Assembly (NCBI GenBank): GCA_963696075.1
Contig: CAVOJD010000003.1
Span: 1 to 14,862, forward strand
Reading direction: 5' to 3'
Length of the DNA stretch: 14,862 nt
From: CAJQQK01 sp963696075
GTDB lineage: Bacteria; Pseudomonadota; Alphaproteobacteria; Rhizobiales; Hyphomicrobiaceae
The first letter of the stretch is position 1. Every line of letters begins with the position of its first letter. The position numbers and the translations under genes were made by a program. The notes under the pieces were generated by a model. It had not been told where the DNA came from and searched no databases. It saw only the letters and a program-made list of their open reading frames with translations. This document shows positions 7,567 to 14,329 of the stretch, piece by piece.

Positions 7567-7580
7567 TTGACACATATCAA
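7567..7580. promoter_or_regulatory. FixK/FNR-like box upstream of the BA14K-like gene
   Basis: TTGACACATATCAA matches the symmetric Crp/Fnr-class box TTGA-N6-TCAA, and matches TTGAT-N4-ATCAA at nine of ten positions. Its centre is about 63 bp from the ATG at 7510, a plausible place for activation depending on the unknown transcription start. The window encodes one Crp/Fnr-type protein, but a link between that protein and this site is not shown. A chance match is possible. Confidence 0.4.
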
Positions 7581-8379
7581 GCCATCCTGCTCGCAATGCG
7601 CAGGGGTGAGGAGGGTGGCATTGCCCTCATTGAGGAACGCGTGCGTCAGTCCCTTGCCACGACCAGCATAACATTCAGAACATTGAATCTGTTCAGATGG
7701 GTCTTGTTCGATGGCATCGCGGCCAGGGGCGTTGTAGCAGGTGGCACAGTCCCAAATATGTGAGGAAGACATCACTGTGTCTGGCGCGCCGACACCGTAC
7801 CACGGCACAGAACCGTCGCACGGAGCCATACATCGACCCAGCGCTTATCTCGGAGAGCGGGAGGACGGCAGAGTGTATCCCGCCCATTGCGATCTCCAAA
7901 CGCACCTGTTTCCGTCGATTGGCGAAGTGGCGAGGAAACCCAAACAGACACGATCCGGTGTTTTGGGTTCAGCTGAGTTTGTGTGCTCGGCTGCAGATCG
8001 AGACCTGTGTTTTGTACGGTGTGCGTCATGGGGGGCGAGGAGCTGCAGCGAAATTGATTCCCCGTGCACCCGTCCCAGCACCCGCGGCGATGGTGAGGCT
8101 GCTGGTGGCGGTGTACCAGACACTTCGAAAGACCGCTGAGCGTCGGGACGCCTTCAGTTTTTCGGACCAGGCGCGTAGATCGGTGCGTCCGCAGGGCGAT
8201 GTTGCGCCGTCAGCCGGAAGCACCTGTTTGCTCGACGCGGCGGCACGGCAGCCTTACCTTCAGATGCGGAAAGTCACTGTTTTTCGGCTTCGGGGCCAGC
8301 AGCCGACGTCCGTGTCAGAAGACAGCCTGATAGATTCCCGGACTGGAGGCCGCTAGTCTTCCCGCCAGGGAGGACTGTG
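7581..8379. other. Mostly non-coding region upstream of the cyclase
   Basis: No recognised gene. A plus-strand open frame of 219 codons spans most of it but is Arg-rich and runs through the dispersed repeat, so it is not believed. A minus-strand frame at 7530-7772 encodes 80 residues with several Cys and ends 19 bp before the BA14K-like start; it is reported separately as a weak candidate. Dispersed repeat copy 4 lies at 8131-8296. Confidence 0.55.
8131..8296. repeat. Dispersed repeat, copy 4
   Basis: The left block (ACCGCTGAGCGTCGGGACG, then CCTTCAGTTTTTCGG) matches copies 1 and 3. The right block (8244-8296, with TACCTTCAGATGCGGAAAGT) matches the right block of copy 3. The CAAGTAGTCCGGTAGGGG start is not preserved here. 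It ends about 80 bp before the cyclase start, so it could lie in that gene's leader. Confidence 0.65.
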
Positions 8380-10263
8380 ATGGAGCGCCGACTCGCCGCC
8401 ATCCTCATGACTGATATGGTTGGCTACTCACGGCTTATGGGGCTGGATGAGGAGGGAACGATTGCGCGCCAAAAAGCGCACCGAGATGAAATTATCGACC
8501 CTAAAATATCTATGCATGGCGGCCGCGTCGTTAAGGCGATCGGGGACGGGCTGCTCGTCGAGTTCCCCAGCGTTGTCGGTGCAGCGAAGTGTGCCGTCGA
8601 GGTGCAACGGCAGTTGGCCCAGCGCGAGACCGAATTCCCCGAGGACCGCCGCATCCGATACCGCATGGGTATCAATCTCGGTGACATCGTCATCGACGGT
8701 GAAGATATTTTGGGAGATGGCGTCAACGTTGCCGCCCGCCTTGAAGCACTGGCACCGCCTGGAGGCATTTGCATCTCGCGAACTGCTCGTGACCAGGTGC
8801 GTGACAAGCTGAATTACGGCCTGGAGGACTGGGGCGAGGTTTCAGTTAAGAACGTGCCTCGGCCGGTTCGTGTGTTCAGGCTACTCTGTGCACCTGAAGA
8901 TGCGGGGAAGCAGTCATTGCGCCCGGTAGCCCGCTTGTCAAAAACGAAGCCCTTTGTCGCTACTGCCACGGTCCTCGCCCTCGCAGTACTGATAGCTGCG
9001 ATGATCTGGACCCAGCCCTGGCGACCGCAGATTGAAGCAGCGTCGATGAGCCGGATGGCCTACTCGCTACCGGAAAAACCTTCTCTGGCTGTTATGCCCT
9101 TCGGCAATCTTTCAGATGAACCGGATCAGGGCTTTTTTGCCGAGGGACTTACGGAAGACATCATCACCGATATCTCAAAGGTGTCTGGTATATTTGTCAT
9201 CGCCAAGGGCTCGACCCAACCCTACGCCGGTAAGACAGTGAAGGTGAATCGCGTGGCTGAGGACCTCGGCGTCCGCTATGTTCTATCTGGAAGTGTCAGG
9301 CGGTCGGGCAACAAGTTGCGGATAACCGCGCAGTTAGCCGATGCCATCAAAGGGGCACAGATTTGGGCGGACAGATACGATCGCGAAGTGCAGGATGTTT
9401 TTGCTGTCCAGTCAGAGATCACGCGCCAGGTGGTCAAAGCGCTGGCCGTTACACTCAAGGCCAATGAACACGACCGGCTTTTCCAGAAGTACATTACTAA
9501 TATTGACGCCTATGAAGCCTTCATAAGGGCGCGAGCCACAGTCGGCGCCCCATCACGAAGTAATATCGAAGGGGGCGAAAAGCTCTTCAAACGTGTCATC
9601 GAACTGGACCCTAACTTTGCTGGCGGTTATGCAGGAATTTCTTTTAACTACTCAGTCAAAGCGCGATTTCGTTATGGGGATTCACCCGATAAAGATGCAA
9701 AGCAAGCCCTCGAATTCGCGCAAAAGGCCATTGCCGCCGACAAAGAATTCGCTTGGTCTTACATTGCCCTCGCCGGCGCTTACCTTGCGAATGGTAATCA
9801 CGATGCTGCCGTCGATGCGGCTCGGCGTGCGGTCGCCATTCAGCCAAACGGATATGAAGCCAATCTCTTCATGGGCTTCTACCTGAACTTTGCTGGTCAT
9901 CCGGCCGAAGCTGTTAAGCATCTTGAAGCGGCCAATACGCTAAGCCGTATCGACACAATACGCGGGCTCGATTTCCTGGGTATGGCCTATTTCACAAGTG
10001 GCGATTACGCCAAGTGCGAAGAAACCTGGACGAGGCGTTTTGAGCACCTGGGAGTCCCCAACTATCCACATGCACATATTTTTCTGGCTGGTGCTCAAGC
10101 CGTGTTGAACAGGACTGAGCGCGCTGAGGCAACCGTCAGGCGCTTCCGACGCATGAGTCCAGAATTCCGTTTGTCAAGCTGGTCTTGGATCAACAACTAC
10201 AAGCTGCCGGAACATCGCAAACGTCTTTATGATGCGGCAATCAAAGCGGGCATCCCGGAATGA
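8380..10263 (+). CDS. Class III adenylate cyclase with TolB-like and TPR regions
   Basis: A 627-residue membrane protein predicted to make cAMP from ATP. The ATG at 8380 is preferred to the GTG at 8377 because AGGGAGGA (8367-8374) is then five bases away. Residues 1-165 are the cyclase domain with a full residue set: metal-binding Asp12 (MTDMVGYS) and Asp56 (AIGDG), adenine-selecting Lys52 and Asp113 (ILGDGVN), and transition-state Asn116 and Arg120 (NVAARLE). A single membrane segment lies at about 181-201, placing the cyclase in the cytoplasm. The outer part starts with a TolB-like domain (SLAVMPFGNLSDEPDQGFFA, about 235-350; GSVRRSGNKLRITAQL) and continues with TPR-like helices (about 390-600, e.g. 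AWSYIALAGAYLANGNHDAA). This combination is frequent in rhizobia, where the outer part is presumed to sense or bind a partner. The C-terminus (AIKAGIPE) looks native. No partner gene is adjacent. Confidence 0.92.
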   Translation: MERRLAAILMTDMVGYSRLMGLDEEGTIARQKAHRDEIIDPKISMHGGRVVKAIGDGLLVEFPSVVGAAKCAVEVQRQLAQRETEFPEDRRIRYRMGINLGDIVIDGEDILGDGVNVAARLEALAPPGGICISRTARDQVRDKLNYGLEDWGEVSVKNVPRPVRVFRLLCAPEDAGKQSLRPVARLSKTKPFVATATVLALAVLIAAMIWTQPWRPQIEAASMSRMAYSLPEKPSLAVMPFGNLSDEPDQGFFAEGLTEDIITDISKVSGIFVIAKGSTQPYAGKTVKVNRVAEDLGVRYVLSGSVRRSGNKLRITAQLADAIKGAQIWADRYDREVQDVFAVQSEITRQVVKALAVTLKANEHDRLFQKYITNIDAYEAFIRARATVGAPSRSNIEGGEKLFKRVIELDPNFAGGYAGISFNYSVKARFRYGDSPDKDAKQALEFAQKAIAADKEFAWSYIALAGAYLANGNHDAAVDAARRAVAIQPNGYEANLFMGFYLNFAGHPAEAVKHLEAANTLSRIDTIRGLDFLGMAYFTSGDYAKCEETWTRRFEHLGVPNYPHAHIFLAGAQAVLNRTERAEATVRRFRRMSPEFRLSSWSWINNYKLPEHRKRLYDAAIKAGIPE

Positions 10264-11105
10264 ACTTGCGCAGCCATCATGAACCCAGGCGCCGCGCACC
10301 AGAGTGGCAACCTTCGGCCAGTGGCGGCGGATACGACGGATCACAGGAAGCAGCACACGCGCGATCTCCGCGCCAGACGGCCGCTTGCCCGGTCGGATTA
10401 GCGACAGGATCGGCTTGCCGGAGTTGCCCTCGAAAATGTGGATCGGCTGGAAGGAATATCCTCCGGCATGTGTGTTGAACAGAGCGAGCTGCTGGCCACC
10501 GTGGACCATGTCACTGGTGTCGTCGATATCGAGCACGATCGAGTTGGGCGTACTGCGATAGGTGCCGCAGAACAGGTCGATCAGTCCGATGCCGATGCGA
10601 TACAGCGCGCGCGTATCGGCCAGGTTTTCGAGCCGCGAGATCGTCGGCTGGCTCGGCAAACCGGCACCACTCTCAGGCGCCCGGCCGCACGCGATCTTGA
10701 GCGCTGGATCGTGGCGCAGGGTGTCGAGGTCGTCGGCGTCCTCGTAGCCACAGGCAATCGCCATCATGCGGGCGGCCGCCATGTCGGTATACGTGTGGGT
10801 GACGAGCAAAGGATTGCGCGTATCCGTGAGCGGCTCGGCGATCACTTGCGCCAGCCCAAGCCGGCGGGCGGCCTCGCGCAGTATGACCTCGCCGCCGTTG
10901 GATGAGAGATTGCCGGCGTCGCGCGCGGCTGTGAGCTGTTTGCCGGCAACGAGTGACAGGCCAGGTAGGAAGGCTGTAGCGTGCATGGCGATGGGTGGTT
11001 GGTGTTTCGGGACGGCTTCGACACCCAAACCTTACGCCAGATCAACACGTTGGTCGCCACCCATCATCTCTTCTCGCGGCATGCCGTGAATAAATGGGGC
11101 TAAGT
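10264..11105 (-). mobile_element. Truncated IS1380-family insertion sequence
   Basis: The 5' half of an IS1380-type transposase gene with its upstream non-coding end. Homology-like protein sequence stops near 10288-10296, only about 25 bp after the cyclase stop, so the 3' half of the transposase and the far terminal repeat are gone. The outer end is probably near 11085-11105 (CCCCATTTATTCACGG on the minus strand), but no matching terminal repeat remains to prove it, so the boundary is approximate. Confidence 0.65.
10288..10986 (-). pseudogene. IS1380-family transposase, 3'-truncated
   Basis: The ATG at 10986 opens a frame with IS1380 features: AGKQLTAARDAGNLSSNGGE near the start, LREAARRLGLA, the PSQPTISRLEN segment, and the catalytic-core strand SIVLDIDDTSDMVHGGQQ, where the first DDE-type Asp is expected, followed by HAGGYSFQPIHIFEGNSGKP. 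It breaks after RRHWPKVATLVRG, where family members continue toward their second catalytic Asp and the remaining roughly 200 residues. The open frame runs on to 10174 on the strand opposite the cyclase, but that tail is not transposase-like. The product cannot be active. Confidence 0.8.
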
Positions 11106-11181
11106 CTCTCGAGATAATTGATTAACCATGTTTGTTCATTTCAATTAACGCCTGTCCGCGGCAGGGAGTGTGCCGACTTTC

Positions 11182-11197
11182 TGGCACGGTAATTGGC
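11182..11197 (+). promoter_or_regulatory. Near-match to a sigma-54 promoter
   Basis: CTGGCACG fits the -24 element exactly, and after four bases TTGG stands where TTGC is expected. The critical GC of the -12 element is therefore out of register by one base. It lies about 150 bp upstream of the resolvase. GTGCC-N8-GGCAC (11170-11187) overlaps it, so the site may simply be part of another inverted repeat. Weak. Confidence 0.15.
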
Positions 11198-11237
11198 AGT
11201 AAAAACCTGTCTCGCCGAATGATATGACCTTGGTCTA

Positions 11238-11311
11238 GTGACAATCATGAGCGACCCAAAACACAGCTATATTCGCTGTCACAGACATTGTTCAGCTTTT
11301 GGCAATGTCTT
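11238..11311 (+). promoter_or_regulatory. Res-like recombination site in front of the resolvase gene
   Basis: Two dyads lie in the roughly 120 bp before the resolvase start. ACAGC-TATATTC-GCTGT (11263-11279) has an AT-rich centre. AGACATTG-N12-CAATGTCT (11283-11310) is perfect over 8 bp and 11 of 13 over a wider span. GACA/TGTC elements recur through the stretch. Resolvases of the Tn3 type act at arrays of such imperfect dyads next to their own gene and often repress it there. Subsite spacing here was not matched to a known res site. Confidence 0.4.
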
Positions 11312-11354
11312 TGTCGTAGACTCTTAGGAGTGAATGGCAAAATGGAGTACCAAG

Positions 11355-11942
11355 ATGCTGATCGGGTATGCTCGCGTCTCTACAACGGAACAAGATGCGG
11401 GCTTCGACGCGCAGAAGCGCGAGCTTGCGGCGGCCGGTTGCGAAGAGTTTTTCTGCGAGAAGGTCTCATCCGTCGCCGAACGGGAGCAACTCAAGGAATG
11501 CCTGCGTTTCATCCGCAAGGGCGACACGCTTGTCGTCACGAAGCTCGACCGCCTCGCTCGCTCCATGCGTGACCTGATCGAGATTGTCGACCAGGTAAAA
11601 GAAAAGGGCGCAGAGCTACGCATACTGGCGATGAGCCTCGATACGTCGAATGCAACGGGCGAGTTGATGCTGAACGTTCTTGGTTCTGTCGCACAGTTCG
11701 AACGGTCAATGATGCTGGAGCGTCAGCGTGAAGGCATCGCCAAGGCCAAAGCTGAAGGCAAGTTCAAGGGTCGCGCGCCAACGGCGCAGCGTAAGTCTGC
11801 TGACGTGATCCGGATGTTGTCAGCAGGGACGAAGCCACCTGAGATCGTCGAGGCGCTTGGGATCAGCCTATCGAGTGTTTACCGCATCATTCGCAGTGAG
11901 CAGAAAGGGCGAGCGGAGGCACAGGAAACGATCGCAGCGTAA
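11355..11942 (+). CDS. Serine recombinase (resolvase/invertase family)
   Basis: A 195-residue site-specific recombinase. The ATG at 11355 was chosen because it has GGAG seven bases upstream and starts the protein at the family's usual MLIGYARVST; an ATG at 11334 would add seven residues. The catalytic domain includes Arg7 and the nucleophile Ser9 (RVS), KLDRLARS at 63-70, and the long E-helix segment with QFERSMMLERQREGIAKAK. The C-terminal part (about 145-183, with PPEIVEALGISLSSVYRIIR) is a Hin-like helix-turn-helix. The domain looks complete and active, with a slightly unusual VSSVAEREQL where a GARADRP-like loop is common. Res-like dyads lie just upstream. No transposase gene of the same unit is present, so it is a solo resolvase or a transposon leftover. 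Confidence 0.92.
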   Translation: MLIGYARVSTTEQDAGFDAQKRELAAAGCEEFFCEKVSSVAEREQLKECLRFIRKGDTLVVTKLDRLARSMRDLIEIVDQVKEKGAELRILAMSLDTSNATGELMLNVLGSVAQFERSMMLERQREGIAKAKAEGKFKGRAPTAQRKSADVIRMLSAGTKPPEIVEALGISLSSVYRIIRSEQKGRAEAQETIAA

Positions 11943-12279
11943 CGACAGCATGTTGCCAGTTTCGGTGCCGAAGCTCGGCGACATGCAAAGCCGTCAACTC
12001 TCGTAGTTCGGGACAGATGAATTCGGCGGGACCCTCGGTGGGGCGGCAGGTAGGGCGATCGTGTGCAACACCCGGTGGCTCCAGTTTAACAACAACACCG
12101 TACGAAAAATCCCAACGTCACGCCCACCATTCCACAATAGACGACGGGCGTTCGCTTTTGATCGGGCGGTATGTCGGTCCGGTGTGCGCGTCGCTCGCAA
12201 TTGGCAACCAAATCTCTTGTCGCTATGTCATCGGTCCGGTGTAGCCGTTGTTCCCCGTTTTGCGGACGTTGGTTGATCT
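11943..12279. other. Intergenic stretch between convergent resolvase and SDR genes
   Basis: About 340 bp without a credible gene. TCGGTCCGGTGT occurs twice (near 12173 and 12231). No hairpin with a T tract was found to end either gene. Confidence 0.5.
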
Positions 12280-13074
12280 TCAATTGTACTGGTTGCAAAT
12301 CTCGTGCAGTCCGCGGATCGAATCCCGGTCCTTGGCAAAATCGCACGGCACCTCGGAACCATACGCGAAGAACCGGCCAGTCACATTGGCGCCCAACTCA
12401 CCCAGCGCGAGCATCACTGGCGTCCTTGCAGAATCGTCTGGCGACGCGGCGCCGCCGAAACCAAGGTTGCGGCTCAGCACAGATGACGGGTTCCCCGGAT
12501 GGCAGGCATTCACGGATATGCCGGCTTTTTCCAGTTCCTCTGCTTGCATGACGGTGAGCATGCGGTTGGCTTGCTTCGATTGGCGATACGCGGTTTGGTT
12601 GTCGAAGCGGCGGTGTTTGAATTCAAGGTCTTCGAGGTCGAGATCACCGGCATAGTGGCTGGCGACATTGACGACGCGCGCCGGTGCCGACTTCTTGAGA
12701 TGCGGCGCGAAAGCATCCGTCACCCACAGATAGCCGAGGACGTTTGTCGCAAGGGTGAGTTCGATACCTTCTGGCGTTGTCTCTCTGCTGCGAGGTGCAA
12801 TGCCGGCATTGTTGACGAGAACGTGGAGCGGGCCTTGCCAATCGTCGGCCGCGGCCTGAACGGAATAACGTCGCGATACGTCAGCGAGGACAAAGCGCAC
12901 GTTGTCGTTGCCGGTAGCGCATCGGATTTCGTCGGCGGTCTGCTCAGCCCGATCGTGGTCACGAGCCAACAGTACGACCTCATAGCCTGGCGTTGCAGCC
13001 AATTGTCTGGCGATGGCATTGCCGATCACGCCCGTGCCTCCGGAGATCAGGACGACTGTTCTGTCGGCGCTCAT
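12280..13074 (-). CDS. Short-chain dehydrogenase/reductase (SDR), retinol dehydrogenase-like
   Basis: A 264-residue classical SDR. The ATG at 13074 has a good TAGGAG ribosome binding site and starts just before the Rossmann fold. Seen motifs: GGTGVIG at 12-18 for dinucleotide binding, Arg38 after the second strand (favours NADPH), AD at 64-65, NNAG at 88-91, the structural Asn111, catalytic Ser139 (NVAS), and YRQSK with Tyr163 and Lys167, so the active site is complete. The CHPGN segment and the EDLEF-FDNQTAYRQSK layout resemble the retinol dehydrogenase/WW-domain oxidoreductase-like group. Substrate cannot be predicted. It converges with the resolvase gene and has no obvious pathway partner. 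It is expected to be a soluble cytoplasmic enzyme. Confidence 0.9.
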   Translation of the reverse strand: MSADRTVVLISGGTGVIGNAIARQLAATPGYEVVLLARDHDRAEQTADEIRCATGNDNVRFVLADVSRRYSVQAAADDWQGPLHVLVNNAGIAPRSRETTPEGIELTLATNVLGYLWVTDAFAPHLKKSAPARVVNVASHYAGDLDLEDLEFKHRRFDNQTAYRQSKQANRMLTVMQAEELEKAGISVNACHPGNPSSVLSRNLGFGGAASPDDSARTPVMLALGELGANVTGRFFAYGSEVPCDFAKDRDSIRGLHEICNQYN

Positions 13075-13621
13075 GGAAGCTCCTATCCGTCGAGTTGAGG
13101 AGAACGCACGTGGCGCGATGGAGGATCGTAACACCGGACAGAGCGTTCATCTAACTGCCGGTCAGCCGTCGACCCAACAGAGCGAACTGGCGTTGATGGG
13201 ATCGTCTTGCTTTGGACGATTGGTAGGTGTGGGTCCGGTGTTGGATGAAATGGCTGTTAGGGCGGCTATTGATGAGACGGGCTCAGCCGCCAGAGCATAC
13301 TTCCACGCCGATCGCGTGCTCAAACCATCCCGATGCCCCGTGCTCAGACTTTGAATGATATCATTGTGGCGCGATCCGGTTTTGTTCACGAATGGCCACT
13401 GCATAGAGGCGTTATCGTCGGGCGAGCCGATGAGCAGACGCACATCCTGTAACACGGGCGCATGCATCCCACTCGATTACACGCCGCGACAAACTTGCGG
13501 ACGTGAGTAGCGGTTGCACGCACCGCGTAGACAGGATCGCCGCCTAACTCGAACGTAACTGCCTCCGAAGAACCTGGTGCAGTTTAGAGCGTCAAGCGGT
13601 GGGTGTAGCGAATAGACCGGG
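13075..13621. other. Gene-poor region between the SDR and DUF2092 genes
   Basis: About 550 bp. A minus-strand frame of about 100 codons at 13162-13467 and an overlapping plus-strand frame to 13354 are open, but neither has a good start or a recognised sequence. CCGGTGTT and its complement AACACCGG occur near 13225 and 13130, without forming a clear element. Confidence 0.5.
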
Positions 13622-14329
13622 TTAATTTCTCTGACGATGGCCGGCCGGTGGTACAAAGCGAAACGTTCCCTCCGGAAAATTTGGACTTGAACTCCAACGA
13701 AGCGCGTTGGTTTGCGTTACGAAAGCGCTGCCGCCAGTTGACTTGCTGACGACATAGCACGGACGTCGGTCGGAGCTGCGTTCAAGCCATACACTCCAAA
13801 CCTCTGGCGCACGCTCGACGATGAAGCCGTCACAGACTTTGGACCCAAAAGTCTTTGGCTTGAGCGTGCCAACGCCTCCCGGGTCGCCGCCAACAGCCAA
13901 GTAATCAACTGTCCAAAAGAAATCGACTAGGCGAGTCTGCTCGCCGAGATTGCCCGCAGCTAGGTAAACCGTTCCGACGATCGAGTCCTTGGCCGGCATC
14001 TCTTCATAGCGTTTTCGGTTTGGCTCGTGGATCGTCAGCGTCTTTCCATCCGAGATCAAAACAACCGTACCGGTAGGTAGCTTTGCCGTGACGCGTAGTA
14101 GGTTTGGTTTGCGGATTTTGTATTCGACGCTGCCTCTGACGTTCTTACCGAGCACCTTGTCGACGACATGAAACTGCGTCGTAAACTCAAGCTCTTTGAC
14201 ATCTATGAGCTGACTGCGCATCGTCTGCAGCGCCGCGACGGCTTGGGCTGCTACGTCTTGCGCTTTGGCTCCGCTGGTCAGTGAAGCAAGCGATAAAACC
14301 GCGAAAAGTCCATAGCGCAGTATGCTCAT
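13622..14329 (-). CDS. DUF2092 domain-containing exported protein
   Basis: A 235-residue protein. The ATG at 14329 gives a signal peptide (MSILRYGLFAVLSLASLTSG, cleavage after AKA at 23) and has GAGG about 14 bases upstream. The mature part fits DUF2092, a family with a LolA-like fold: helix AAQAVAALQTMRSQL, repeated strands (SVEYKIRKPNLLRV, GTVVLISDGKTLTIHEPN), then VCDGFIVERAPEVWSVWLE and the closing GTFRFVPPAG. Two Cys (166 and 191) may pair. LolA-like proteins bind lipid or acyl chains in the periplasm, so a lipid or lipoprotein-related envelope role is possible but unproven. It stands alone here; the nearest gene is 547 bp downstream on the same strand. Confidence 0.85.
   Translation of the reverse strand: MSILRYGLFAVLSLASLTSGAKAQDVAAQAVAALQTMRSQLIDVKELEFTTQFHVVDKVLGKNVRGSVEYKIRKPNLLRVTAKLPTGTVVLISDGKTLTIHEPNRKRYEEMPAKDSIVGTVYLAAGNLGEQTRLVDFFWTVDYLAVGGDPGGVGTLKPKTFGSKVCDGFIVERAPEVWSVWLERSSDRRPCYVVSKSTGGSAFVTQTNALRWSSSPNFPEGTFRFVPPAGHRQRN

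Noticed and set aside
7697..8356. A 219-codon plus-strand open frame ahead of the cyclase
   Set aside because: Very rich in Arg, Pro and Ser, no ribosome binding site, no recognisable motif, and it runs through a dispersed repeat copy; typical of chance frames in GC-rich DNA.
10438..10905. A 155-codon plus-strand frame
   Set aside because: Antisense to the IS1380-family transposase and without independent features.
11182..11197. A functional sigma-54 promoter for the resolvase
   Set aside because: The -12 GC is out of register by one base, so it is kept only as a low-confidence near-match.
12300..12340. A tRNA-like T-arm sequence (GGATCGAATCCCGG)
   Set aside because: It lies inside the SDR coding sequence and no acceptor, D or anticodon arms can be placed around it.
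13162..13467. A 101-codon minus-strand frame between the SDR and DUF2092 genes
   Set aside because: No ribosome binding site or recognised motif, and an overlapping plus-strand frame is equally open; neither can be supported.
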